Source of the DNA: an uncultured Lachnospiraceae bacterium
GTDB lineage: Bacteria > Bacillota_A > Clostridia > Lachnospirales > Lachnospiraceae
Direction of reading: 5' to 3'
DNA length: 40,237 bases
Assembly: GCA_902773195.1 (NCBI GenBank)
Contig: CACYDL010000207.1
Location: 1 to 40,237 of the forward strand
Below, piece after piece: positions 14,145 through 22,687 of the stretch. The notes under the pieces are model-generated. The model searched no databases, had not been told where the DNA came from, and saw only the letters and a program-made list of their open reading frames with translations. Positions within the stretch are counted from its first letter, which is position 1; every line of letters starts with the position of its first letter. Position numbers and translations under genes: made by a program.

Positions 14145-16580
14145 ATGCGATACGGACGTTTTGACGACGAAAACAGGGAATATGTGATCGAGCGCGTGGA
14201 CCTGCCGGTCTCCTGGACCAATTATCTCGGCGTAGGAGAGATGTGCGCGGTGGTCAATCACACCGCGGGAGGCTACCTCTTCCGGGGCTCCCCGGAGTAC
14301 CACCGGGTGACGAGATTCCGGGGAAACGGCGTCCCCATGGACAGGCCGGGCTTCTACGTGTATCTCCGCGACAATGAGGACGGCGATTATTTCAGCATTT
14401 CCTGGCAGCCGGTGGGAAAAAATCCGGACGAGGCGTCTTACAGCTGCCGCCACGGGCTGTCCTACTCGGTCTACGAGTGCGCCTGCAGGGAACTCCGGGC
14501 GTCCCAGCGGATGTTCATTCCCCTCGACGACGACGCGATGATCTGGGACGTGACGGTCCGGAACGACGGCGCCCGGGAGCGGAGCCTCTCTGTCTTCTCC
14601 TATCTGGAATTTTCCTGGCATCACATCGCCATCGACAATCAGAATTACCAGATGAGCCTCTACTGCTCGGGGTCCTCCTGCGAGGACGGGATCATCGAGC
14701 ACGATCTCTTCTACGAGGAGTCCGGCTATCAGTTCTTCACGGCGGACTTTGATCCCGACGGATTCGACTGCCTGAGGGACGCCTTCCTGGGAACCTATCA
14801 CACCGAGACGGATCCCAGGGCCGTGACCGCGGGCCGCTGCGGCGGCTCCTTTGAGAAGGGCGGAAACCACTGCGGGAGTCTTCAGAAGAATTTGGTCCTG
14901 GCGCCCGGAGAAGAGGCGCGGCTCATCTTCCTGCTGGGCGACGGGGACCGGGAGCAGGGGCGGAAGATCCGGGCCCGGTACGGCGATCACGCCGAGGTGG
15001 ACCGGGCGTTCGCGGAGCTGGCCCGCTTCTGGGACAGGAAGCTTATGGCCCTGCAGATCCGCACGCCCTCCGCGGCCATGAACACCATGATCAATACGTG
15101 GAATCTCTACCAGTCGGAGATCAACGTGATGTTCTCGAGGTTCGCCTCCTTCATCGAGGTGGGCGGGAGGACGGGACTCGGGTACCGGGATACCGCCCAG
15201 GATTCCATGACGGTGCCTCACTCCAATCCCGAAAAATGCCGCGGGCGCATCGTCCAGCTGCTGAAGGGGCTGACCTCCCGCGGCTACGGGCTGCATCTCT
15301 TCGAGCCCCGCTGGTTTGAGCCGGAGAAGGAAGGGGAGAAGAAGCCCTTCCGTTCGCCCACGGTGATTCCCGGCGTCAACCGGAGGGATATCCTTCACGG
15401 GGTGGAGGACGCCTGCGCCGACGACGCCCTCTGGCTGGTGCCGGCCGTCGTGGAGTATATCCGGGAGACGGGCGATCTGGCCTTCGCGGATCTGAGGCTC
15501 CCCTACGCGGACACCTCCGTCTCCGGCCGGAAGGACGCGGAGCCCGGCACCGTCTATGAGCATCTGAAACGGATTCTGGATTTTTCCGCGGAGGAGACGG
15601 GGCCGAACGGCGTGTGCAGGGGTCTTCGGGCGGACTGGAACGACTGCCTCAATCTCGGCGGAGGAGAGAGCGCCCTGGTCTCCGAGCTTCACTGCTGGGC
15701 CCTGGGCCATTTCATCAGCCTCGCGGAGCGTCTGGGACGCGGGGAGGACGCGGAGCGTTATACCGCCCTGCGGCGGAAGGTGAGCCGCGTCGTCACCGAT
15801 ACGCTGTGGGACGGGGACTGGTTCATCCGGGGCATCACCGCGAGCGGAAGGCGGATCGGGACGAGGACGGACGAGGAGGGGCGCGTCCACCTGGAGAGCA
15901 ACGCCTGGGGCGTGCTCTGCGGGGCCGCCGGGCAGGAGATGGGCGAAAGGGCCATGGACAGCGTCTATGAGAACCTGTTCACTCCCTACGGCATCCGGCT
16001 CAACGCTCCTTCCTACACGAAGCCGGACGACGAGATCGGCTTTGTCACGAGGGTCTATCCGGGCGTGAAGGAGAACGGCGCGATTTTCTCCCATCCGAAT
16101 CCGTGGGCCTGGGCGGCCGAGTGCGTGCTTGGCCGGGGGGACCGGGCCATGGAGTACTACGAGGCCCTCTGCCCCTGCCTCCAGAACGACCGGATCGAGA
16201 TCCGCCAGTCCGAGCCCTATTCCTACTGCCAGTTTATCATGGGGCCGGACCACAGCGCCTTCGGCCGGGCGAGACACCCCTTCATGACCGGCTCCGGCGG
16301 GTGGGCGTACTTCGCCGCCACGCGGTTTATGCTGGGAATCCGGCCGGATTTCGACGAACTTCTGGTGGATCCCTGCGTCCCGAAGGCGTGGGACGGATTC
16401 CACGTACGAAGAGTCTGGCGCGGCGCCGTCTACGAGATCGAGGTGAGCAACCCGGAGCACGTCTCCAGGGGCGTGAGGAGGATAACGGTCGACGGCAGGG
16501 AGACGGACCGGATCCCGGCGCTCCCCGCCGGGAGCACCGCGGACGTCAGGGTCGTCATGGGACAGGAGGAGCAGAGATGA
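14145..16580 (+). CDS. GH94 phosphorylase, cellobiose phosphorylase-like
   Basis: The 811-residue cytoplasmic enzyme matches the whole length of GH94 cellobiose phosphorylases, which split cellobiose with phosphate into alpha-glucose 1-phosphate and glucose. Hallmarks are YGRFDDENREYVI at the start, WTNYLGVGEMCAVVNHTAGG, RFRGNGVPMDRPG, the central TGLGYRDTAQDSM, the acid-bearing LRADWNDCLN (~494-503) and C-terminal RHPFMTGSGGWAYFA. There is no signal peptide. GH94 also contains diacetylchitobiose and cellodextrin phosphorylases; the VDLPVSWTNYLGV wording favours cellobiose, but the downstream nagA keeps an amino-sugar disaccharide possible. The start has GGGAGGG five bases upstream. The stop overlaps the mutase start as ATGA, fitting direct use of the glucose 1-phosphate. 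Confidence 0.92.
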   Translation: MRYGRFDDENREYVIERVDLPVSWTNYLGVGEMCAVVNHTAGGYLFRGSPEYHRVTRFRGNGVPMDRPGFYVYLRDNEDGDYFSISWQPVGKNPDEASYSCRHGLSYSVYECACRELRASQRMFIPLDDDAMIWDVTVRNDGARERSLSVFSYLEFSWHHIAIDNQNYQMSLYCSGSSCEDGIIEHDLFYEESGYQFFTADFDPDGFDCLRDAFLGTYHTETDPRAVTAGRCGGSFEKGGNHCGSLQKNLVLAPGEEARLIFLLGDGDREQGRKIRARYGDHAEVDRAFAELARFWDRKLMALQIRTPSAAMNTMINTWNLYQSEINVMFSRFASFIEVGGRTGLGYRDTAQDSMTVPHSNPEKCRGRIVQLLKGLTSRGYGLHLFEPRWFEPEKEGEKKPFRSPTVIPGVNRRDILHGVEDACADDALWLVPAVVEYIRETGDLAFADLRLPYADTSVSGRKDAEPGTVYEHLKRILDFSAEETGPNGVCRGLRADWNDCLNLGGGESALVSELHCWALGHFISLAERLGRGEDAERYTALRRKVSRVVTDTLWDGDWFIRGITASGRRIGTRTDEEGRVHLESNAWGVLCGAAGQEMGERAMDSVYENLFTPYGIRLNAPSYTKPDDEIGFVTRVYPGVKENGAIFSHPNPWAWAAECVLGRGDRAMEYYEALCPCLQNDRIEIRQSEPYSYCQFIMGPDHSAFGRARHPFMTGSGGWAYFAATRFMLGIRPDFDELLVDPCVPKAWDGFHVRRVWRGAVYEIEVSNPEHVSRGVRRITVDGRETDRIPALPAGSTADVRVVMGQEEQR

Positions 16581-18004
16581 TCAGGTTTGGGACCGGCGGC
16601 TGGAGAGCCGTCATCGGGGATGAATTTACGAAGAGGAACATCCAGCTGCTGGCGGCCGCCATGTGCGTCAGGATGAAGCGGGAGGGGCTCGCCGGCGAGG
16701 GGATCGTGATCGGCTACGACCGGCGCTTTCTCTCGAAGGAGAGCATGCGCTGGTGCGGGCAGGTGTTCGCGGCGGAGGGCATCACCGCGAGCCTGATCAA
16801 CAAGTCGTCGCCCACCCCGCTGTGCATGTTCTATGTGATGCGCCACCGTCTGCCCTACGGCCTGATGATCACCGCCAGCCACAATCCCGCCGTCTACAAC
16901 GGCATCAAGGTCTTCACCCGGGAGGGACGGGACGCCGACAAGGCCGTCACCGACGAGATCGAGGAGATCGCGGCGGGCATCGATCCGGACGCGGTGCCGG
17001 AGATGGAGTACGGCGAGGCCCTGGCGAAGGGACTCATCCGGGAGATCTACCCCCTCAACGAGTACCTGGACGACATTCTCGGCAAGATTGACGTCGGCGC
17101 TATCCGCGCCGCGAACCTGCGGGTGGCCTTTGATCCGATGTACGGCGTGTCGGAGGTCCCTCTCCAGACGCTGCTTCTCACCGCCCGGTGCGACCTGGAG
17201 ATGATACACAACTTCCACGACACGCTGTTCGGGGGACGCATGCCGGCGCCCGGCGAGGAGACCATGCGCCAGCTGGGGGCCCGGGTCATGGACTACCGCT
17301 TTCATCTCGGGGTGGCCACGGACGGGGACGCCGACCGGCTGGGCGTCATCGACGACACCGGCCGTTTCCTGCACGCCAACGACATCCTGGTGCTGCTGTA
17401 CTACTATTTCCTGAAATACAGGGGGGAGAAGGGCGACGTGGTGAGAAATGTGGCCACGACCCATCTGCTGGACAGGGTGGCGGAGCGCTTCGGACAGAAA
17501 TGCCACGAGGTTCCCGTGGGCTTCAAGTACATTTCCGCGAAAATGCGGGAGACGGACGCTCTCATCGGCGGGGAGTCCTCCGGCGGCCTGACCCTGAGGG
17601 GGCACATCAACGGCAAGGACGGCATCTACGCGGCCATGCTCCTGGTGGAGATGATCGCCGTGACGGGGAGAAAGCTCTCCGAAATGATCCGGGAGATCCG
17701 GGAGGAGTGCGGAGAGGCCTATATGGCGGAGCGGGGCTTCCGGCTCGACGGAGGGCTGAAGCGCGCCGCCTCGGAGCTCCTCTTCGAGAGGAAGGAACTG
17801 CCCGCCTTCCCTGAGGAGACGGATCACGTCTCCTACGCGGACGGCGTGAAGGTCTATTTCAGAAACGGAGGCTGGGCCGCCGCCCGGTTCTCGGGGACGG
17901 AGCCGCTTCTGCGGGTGTTCTGCGAGATGCCGGAGCGGAAGGAGGCGGAGGAGATCTGCGCTCTCCTCGGGGATTTCCTCGGAGCCGGCGGTGATCCGCA
18001 GTAA
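16577..18004 (+). CDS. Phosphohexomutase (phosphoglucomutase/phosphomannomutase family)
   Basis: This 475-residue protein of the alpha-D-phosphohexomutase superfamily has the phosphoserine loop TASHNP (S101), the metal loop DGDADR (249-254), a sugar-binding GGESSGG and a C-terminal phosphate-binding RFSGTEP. ATG 16577 overlaps the GH94 stop (ATGA), and family homology (RFGTGGWRAVIGDEF) begins there. By context it most likely turns glucose 1-phosphate from the GH94 reaction into glucose 6-phosphate. The open frame further upstream is only GH94 sequence in another frame. The last codons and stop (17993-18021) recur 119 bases downstream as a 29-base direct repeat. Confidence 0.92.
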   Translation: MIRFGTGGWRAVIGDEFTKRNIQLLAAAMCVRMKREGLAGEGIVIGYDRRFLSKESMRWCGQVFAAEGITASLINKSSPTPLCMFYVMRHRLPYGLMITASHNPAVYNGIKVFTREGRDADKAVTDEIEEIAAGIDPDAVPEMEYGEALAKGLIREIYPLNEYLDDILGKIDVGAIRAANLRVAFDPMYGVSEVPLQTLLLTARCDLEMIHNFHDTLFGGRMPAPGEETMRQLGARVMDYRFHLGVATDGDADRLGVIDDTGRFLHANDILVLLYYYFLKYRGEKGDVVRNVATTHLLDRVAERFGQKCHEVPVGFKYISAKMRETDALIGGESSGGLTLRGHINGKDGIYAAMLLVEMIAVTGRKLSEMIREIREECGEAYMAERGFRLDGGLKRAASELLFERKELPAFPEETDHVSYADGVKVYFRNGGWAAARFSGTEPLLRVFCEMPERKEAEEICALLGDFLGAGGDPQ

Positions 18005-18163
18005 AGCAGGGCGATTGTGAACCGCGCGGGCCGCCGGTCAACGGCGCGGATCCCCGGTGAAACGGCGGGGGTCCTCAGTGAGACGGCGCGGATTCTCAGT
18101 GAAACGACAGGGATCCGCAGTAAAGCAGGGCGATTGTGAAACAGCGCGGATTCTCAGGAAACG
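17993..18163. repeat. 21-bp tandem array with a second copy of the mutase gene end
   Basis: GATCCGCAG followed by TAAAGCAGGGCGATTGTGAA occurs at 17993-18021 (covering the mutase stop) and identically at 18112-18140. Between and after them are about six degenerate 21-base units of the type ACGGCGCGGATTCTCAGTGAA, from about 18039 to 18163. Confidence 0.8.
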
Positions 18164-18176
18164 GCCGGAGGGACAG

Positions 18177-19997
18177 ATGCCCGGATTTCGGAAAAACAGG
18201 ACGGGAAACCGGAGGGACAAAAGTCCGGAGAGACTCACCGCGGGGATGGTCAAGGTCATTCTGATCTGCTGGATCATACCCTATATCGTGCTGTCCGCGG
18301 TTCTGATCCGGGTATCCGTCGTGCGCAATGCCATCCAGGTGAGAAATACGCTCCGCTCCTCCGTGGAGAGCGCGGGGCGGATCGTGATGGAGGGAATCGA
18401 GGGCGCCATCGAGGATTCGAGGCAGGCGTCCTACGACGGCGTCATCAAGAAGGCCTACGAGCAGTTTCTGAAGGACGGCGACGAGGGCGTGATGCACCGC
18501 GTCGTGACGGATTACCTCAACAAGACCTACAAGTTCTCCCGGACCATTTCCAACACCATCCTGCTCTACGGCGACGAAATCCGCATGGAATATTACACCT
18601 ACAGCAACGTGGCCGGGGCCACCTACGCGAGCATCGACGAATTCAAGCGGGAGACGGCGGAGGCGGTCCGTCTGACGGCGAAGGACCTGGACACGAAGAC
18701 GCGGCTGATCTGCCTTTCGGGCCATATGTATGTGGTGAGGAATATCGTTCTCAGCAACTACGAGCCCTTCGCCACCTTCGTCATGGAGCTCAACATGGAC
18801 CGGCTCTTCGACGCCATGGACAACGTGATCTGGAGGACGGACGGCATCGCCCTCCTGGACGGCGACGTCGTCTGCCGCTGGACGGAGGACAGGGAGCGGG
18901 AGGAGGCGCTGCGCGCCGTTCTGGCCGGGGCGGCGGAGAAGCTGGACGCCCCCGCGGACCGTTCCATGAATTTCGTCTATGAGGCGGCAAAGGACACGGC
19001 GTGTCTGGACATGAAGGTGAACGCCCAGCGGTATGCCTTCGCCCTCGGGCTGGACCGCGGCGCGATGCTCAGCGACCGGACCGCCTTCCTGGCGGTCTAC
19101 TCCGCGGTCTTCATCACCCTGATCCCGCTGCTGATCGCCACCTTCTACTTCTTCTACACCAACATCAACAGGCCCATCGGCACCCTGGTGGAGGGCTCCG
19201 AGAAAATCCGGGCCGGGCAGTACGGATACCAGGTCGAGCCGTTCCGGAAGAACAAGGAGATCAGCCAGCTGGTGGACAACTTCAACCACATGTCCCGGAG
19301 CCTGGAGGAATCCTTCAACCGGATCTACGCGGAGGAGGTCGCCGGGCGGGACGCGGCCCTGAAGGCGCTGCAGTCCCAGATCAATCCCCATTTCCTGAAC
19401 AATACGCTGGAGATCATCAACTGGAAGGCCATCATGAACGGCAACGAGGACGTGAGCGAGATGATCTCCGCCCTGAGCGTCATGATGAACGCGGCCCTCA
19501 ACCGGAACAACGAGATGTTCGTCAGCCTGCAGGAGGAGTTGACCTATGTGGACGCCTACCTCTACATCATCCAGGAGCGCTTCGGCGATCATTTCTCCTT
19601 CTCCCGCGAGGTCGACCCCGCCCTTCTCGGCTGCAGCGTGCCGAAGCTGATCATCCAGCCCATCGTGGAGAACGCGGTGGAGCACGGGGGCGACGCCGCC
19701 GGCCGGCGGGAGGGCACCATGCGGATCTTCGGCTCGCGGGAGGAGCTGCACATCCTGGTCGAGAACAACGGGACGCTGTCCGGGGCGGACAGGGAGAAGA
19801 TCGATGCGCTCCTCTCCGACGTGGAGCAGATTTCCGACGGGGAGAGGATGGACAGCGGCAGCATCGGGATCCGGAACGTGCACAGACGCCTCCGGCTGAT
19901 CTACGGCGGGGAGAGCGGGCTGACCATCCGGGACGGCGGAGACGGAACGACGGTCAGCGAGATCCTCATCTGCCGGGGCGCCGGCGGGAGGGCGTGA
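18177..19997 (+). CDS. Sensor histidine kinase, YesM type
   Basis: The 606-residue kinase has a basic N terminus, a first span (~24-47), an extracellular sensor region (~50-300), a second span (~303-327), a HAMP linker, a His_kinase domain with QINPHFLNNTLE (phosphorylated H405) and an HATPase domain with IVENAVEHG (N499) and GSIGIRNV. This architecture is that of two-component kinases that respond to sugars and control nearby ABC transporters. Its partner is almost certainly the AraC-type regulator at 23694, on the other side of the transporter genes. ATG 18177 is chosen because GGAGG is six bases upstream; the longer frame from 18057 would translate the tandem repeat. Confidence 0.9.
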   Translation: MPGFRKNRTGNRRDKSPERLTAGMVKVILICWIIPYIVLSAVLIRVSVVRNAIQVRNTLRSSVESAGRIVMEGIEGAIEDSRQASYDGVIKKAYEQFLKDGDEGVMHRVVTDYLNKTYKFSRTISNTILLYGDEIRMEYYTYSNVAGATYASIDEFKRETAEAVRLTAKDLDTKTRLICLSGHMYVVRNIVLSNYEPFATFVMELNMDRLFDAMDNVIWRTDGIALLDGDVVCRWTEDREREEALRAVLAGAAEKLDAPADRSMNFVYEAAKDTACLDMKVNAQRYAFALGLDRGAMLSDRTAFLAVYSAVFITLIPLLIATFYFFYTNINRPIGTLVEGSEKIRAGQYGYQVEPFRKNKEISQLVDNFNHMSRSLEESFNRIYAEEVAGRDAALKALQSQINPHFLNNTLEIINWKAIMNGNEDVSEMISALSVMMNAALNRNNEMFVSLQEELTYVDAYLYIIQERFGDHFSFSREVDPALLGCSVPKLIIQPIVENAVEHGGDAAGRREGTMRIFGSREELHILVENNGTLSGADREKIDALLSDVEQISDGERMDSGSIGIRNVHRRLRLIYGGESGLTIRDGGDGTTVSEILICRGAGGRA

Positions 19998-20183
19998 CGG
20001 CCGCGCCGGGACGCGGGGGCGCCGGAGGCGCCGGGAACGCCTCCCTTCGCGGACGGCGGATCTTCCGGGCCGGGGAGACGGGCTGCCGATTCCCGGAACA
20101 AGGCCGGACAAGACCGGGCAACGGAAGACAAAAACAGGCGTCAAAATATACAAAAAGAGACAAGGGCCCCACAACGGCGTTCA

Positions 20184-20212
20184 TTCACTTTTGCCCCCGG
20201 AAAGGATATGCT
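20184..20212 (+). promoter_or_regulatory. Candidate promoter for the sugar-binding protein
   Basis: TTCACT (20184-20189), 17 bases, TATGCT (20207-20212). Each box matches consensus at four of six positions, so an activator may be needed. A small hairpin (GCAGT...ACTGC, about 20229-20250) lies in the leader. Confidence 0.45.
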
Positions 20213-20276
20213 TTGGTTATCAAGTCAGGCAGTCCCTCCGGGGGAACTGCAGTTCAGGAACAGGAGGTTTTTGTAA

Positions 20277-21548
20277 ATGAGAAAGAATATGGTGCTTGTA
20301 CTGGCAGGAATCACCGCCCTTTCCGCGGCCTTCGCGGCCCCGGTCATGGCCGACGGCGTGACCCTCAACGTGACGACGACCTACGCGGGCGAGGACAGCA
20401 ACGCGCAGAACTACAAGGACAGCGTGGCGGCCTGGGAAGCGGAGAGCGGCAACAAGGTGGAAGACAGCTCCGCCACTTCCGACGAGGCGTTCAAGTCCCG
20501 GATCATCATGGACTTTGAGGCGGGCTCCGAACCGGACGTCCTCTTCTTCTTCAACGGAGTCGACTCCAACCAGTTCGTGGAGCAGGGCAAGGTGGTATCC
20601 GTCGATGAGATCCGCGAAGTCTATCCGGATTTCGCCGGCAACATGAAGGACGACCTTCTCGGCGCGTCCCCCGTGGACGGCGTGAACTACTCCGTGCCGG
20701 TCAACGGCTACTGGGAGGGCATGTTCGTCAACAAGGAAGTGCTGGAGGCCGCGGGCGTCGAGGTCCCGACGGCGGAGACGACCTGGGACGAGTTCCTGGA
20801 GACGTGCGAGGCGGTCAAGGCGGCCGGCTACACCCCCATCGCCGCTTCTCTTCAGGAGATCCCGCACTACTGGTTCGAGTACGCGATCTACAACTTCCAG
20901 AGCCCTGAGACCCACAACACGGTTCCCGGCAGCGTCGACGACGAGTACGGCACCGCCTGGGTGGACGGACTCAACGACATCAAAGCCCTCTACGAGGCCG
21001 GCTATTTCCCGGAAAACACACTGACGGCGACGGACGCCGAGACCTTCCAGCTCTTCACGGGCGACAAGGCGGCGTTCCTGATCGACGGCTCCTGGAAGAT
21101 CGGCGGCATCGCGGAAGCGGTGGACGACATCGGGAACTTCACGGTCGTCAACGTTCCCGGCAAGGGCAGCCGCAAGACGACGGATGAGATCGGCGGCCTT
21201 TCCATGGGCTATTTCATCACCAGGAAGGCCTGGGACGACGAGGAGAAGAGAGACGCGGCGGTTTCCTTCGTCTCCTTCATGACCTCCGACGAAGTCGTCT
21301 CGAAGTTCGCCGGCGTTTCCGCCACGGCCCTCAAGGAAGGCGCGTCCCCGGATACCTCCGATTTCAACGCTCTTCAGATCGACGCCATCGACTACACGGC
21401 TTCCTTCACCGGCATCTCTCCGGCGGTCCAGGATCAGCTCTCCGCCGCGGCCCGCGAGCCCATTTTCGCGGACATGGCCTCCATCGTCAACGGCGATGTG
21501 GACGCGGCCGACGCCGTCGCCGCCGTGCTTGAGGCGAACGCCGAATAA
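20277..21548 (+). CDS. Extracellular solute-binding protein of a CUT1 sugar ABC transporter
   Basis: This 423-residue protein has a Sec signal (MRKNMVLVLAGITALSAAFA) ending at about VMA-DG and then a family 1 solute-binding fold: DVLFFFNGVDSNQFVEQG, NYSVPVNGYWEGMFVNKEVLE, AAFLIDGSWKIGG and the C-terminal SVSSIV-like helix region (FADMASIVNGDVDAADAV). It would capture oligosaccharide for the permeases at 21774 and 22688. Unusually for a Gram-positive-type transporter, the signal has no lipobox cysteine, so the mature protein would not be lipid-anchored. AGGAGG is upstream of ATG 20277. The transport ATPase is not here and is presumably a shared MsmK-type protein. Confidence 0.92.
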   Translation: MRKNMVLVLAGITALSAAFAAPVMADGVTLNVTTTYAGEDSNAQNYKDSVAAWEAESGNKVEDSSATSDEAFKSRIIMDFEAGSEPDVLFFFNGVDSNQFVEQGKVVSVDEIREVYPDFAGNMKDDLLGASPVDGVNYSVPVNGYWEGMFVNKEVLEAAGVEVPTAETTWDEFLETCEAVKAAGYTPIAASLQEIPHYWFEYAIYNFQSPETHNTVPGSVDDEYGTAWVDGLNDIKALYEAGYFPENTLTATDAETFQLFTGDKAAFLIDGSWKIGGIAEAVDDIGNFTVVNVPGKGSRKTTDEIGGLSMGYFITRKAWDDEEKRDAAVSFVSFMTSDEVVSKFAGVSATALKEGASPDTSDFNALQIDAIDYTASFTGISPAVQDQLSAAAREPIFADMASIVNGDVDAADAVAAVLEANAE

Positions 21549-21593
21549 CGAAAGGCGCCCGGAGGCTTCCGGCCGCCGCGGGGCGGAAGGACA

Positions 21594-21680
21594 GCGCTCT
21601 ACGGACGACGGTAAGGCAGAAGAGAAAAATACTCTTCGGACAACGGTAAGGCAGAAGGAAGAACACCCTTCGGACAACGA
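21594..21680. repeat. 35-bp tandem repeat between binding protein and permease genes
   Basis: The motif CTCTnCGGACnACGGTAAGGC occurs at about 21597 and 21632, and a third partial copy (CCTTCGGACAACG) begins near 21667. The period is 34-35 bases, and the first two copies both continue into GGCAGAAG. Confidence 0.75.
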
Positions 21681-21688
21681 TTCTTACA

Positions 21689-21743
21689 GGGGGGACCGCT
21701 CTCTTGTGTCAGCCCGCCTGACACGGGAAGGACGGTCCTCCCC
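21689..21743 (+). promoter_or_regulatory. Nested hairpin between binding protein and permease genes
   Basis: GGGGGGACCG (21689-21698) pairs with CGGTCCTCCCC (21733-21743). Inside it GTGTCAG (21706-21712) pairs with CTGACAC (21718-21724). Only a weak T-rich tail follows, so it is more likely a stabilising or attenuating structure that keeps the binding protein in excess than a full stop. Confidence 0.5.
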
Positions 21744-21773
21744 TTCTGACTTAAGAAACACGGGAGAACGGGG

Positions 21774-22670
21774 ATGGACGCGAATATTTACAAACACAGG
21801 AAGCTGATCTGGGTGTTCCTGCTTCCGGCATTTCTCTTTATGCTGGTTTATCTCTACTATCCGTTTGTTCAGAACATCCTGAACAGCTTTCAGCACATCA
21901 AATACATGGGAACCGCGGGAGGGGAGTGGAACGCCCCGTGGTACGTCAATTACGTGAAGCTGCTGTCCGACCCGAAGATGAAGACCGCCCTGAAAAATAC
22001 CGCGGTCACCATCGCCGCCACGATCTTCGGACAGGTGGGCATCGCCCTCGTGCTGGCGCTGCTGGTGAGCAACATCAAGGCCGGGGCGGGCTTTTTCCGG
22101 ACGGTGTATTTCTTCCCCATCGTGATCTCAGCCACGGCCCTCGGTCTTCTGTTCAACCTGGTCTTTCTCTACGACAAGGGCATGATCAACCAGCTGCTCC
22201 AGTTCACGGGCTATCTGGACCGCGGGAGCAACGAGCTCATCGACTGGAAATCGAAGCACGCCATGTTTACGATGCTGACGCCCGTCATCTGGCAGTACGT
22301 GGGATTTTACTTCGTCATCCTGCTGACCGGCCTGTCCGGCATCCCCTCGGAGCTGTATGAGGCCGCCACCATCGACGGCGCGGACCGGAGGCAGCAGGTG
22401 AGGTACATCACCCTTCCGCTGCTGCGGAACAGCGTGGGGACCTGCGTCATCCTGGCGGTGACCGGCGCGCTGAAGGTCTTCGACCTTCCCTGGACCATGT
22501 TCGTGAACGGCATGTCCAACACGTGGCTGACGGGCACCTACATGTATTCCAAGGTATACTCCGACGTGGACTATGCCTCCGCCATCGCGGTCTTTATCGT
22601 CCTTCTCGGCGTGATCCTGTCGGCGGCGGTCAACCGCATCTTCCGGCAGAACGACGACTATCAGGCGTAG
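21774..22670 (+). CDS. Sugar ABC transporter permease, MalF-like
   Basis: The 298-residue inner membrane protein has six spans, starting with IWVFLLPAFLFMLVYLYYPF. The cytoplasmic EAA loop that docks the ATPase is visible as YEAATIDGADRRQQVRYITL near residues 196-215. It forms the membrane channel with the next gene product. GGAGAACGGGG lies before ATG 21774. The protein ends with a short polar tail. Substrate is inferred from the neighbouring GH94 gene to be a beta-linked gluco-oligosaccharide. Confidence 0.92.
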   Translation: MDANIYKHRKLIWVFLLPAFLFMLVYLYYPFVQNILNSFQHIKYMGTAGGEWNAPWYVNYVKLLSDPKMKTALKNTAVTIAATIFGQVGIALVLALLVSNIKAGAGFFRTVYFFPIVISATALGLLFNLVFLYDKGMINQLLQFTGYLDRGSNELIDWKSKHAMFTMLTPVIWQYVGFYFVILLTGLSGIPSELYEAATIDGADRRQQVRYITLPLLRNSVGTCVILAVTGALKVFDLPWTMFVNGMSNTWLTGTYMYSKVYSDVDYASAIAVFIVLLGVILSAAVNRIFRQNDDYQA

Positions 22671-22687
22671 AAAGGAGAGACGGCTTC

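Noticed and set aside
13815..16460. Minus-strand open frame of 881 codons opposite the GH94 gene
   Set aside because: It runs exactly antisense to a clearly conserved gene and is rich in Arg/Ala/Gly/Pro, as expected of antisense frames in GC-rich DNA. Similar long frames opposite the kinase, uxuB and GH3 genes were dismissed for the same reason.
18057..18176. Sensor kinase start at GTG 18057
   Set aside because: It would translate the 21-bp repeat; ATG 18177 has a well-placed GGAGG and starts right before the first membrane span.
20000..20276. Riboswitch or small RNA in the gap before the sugar-binding protein
   Set aside because: Only GC-rich stems and one small leader hairpin are seen; no known riboswitch core could be recognised. 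No tRNA or rRNA was found in any gap either.
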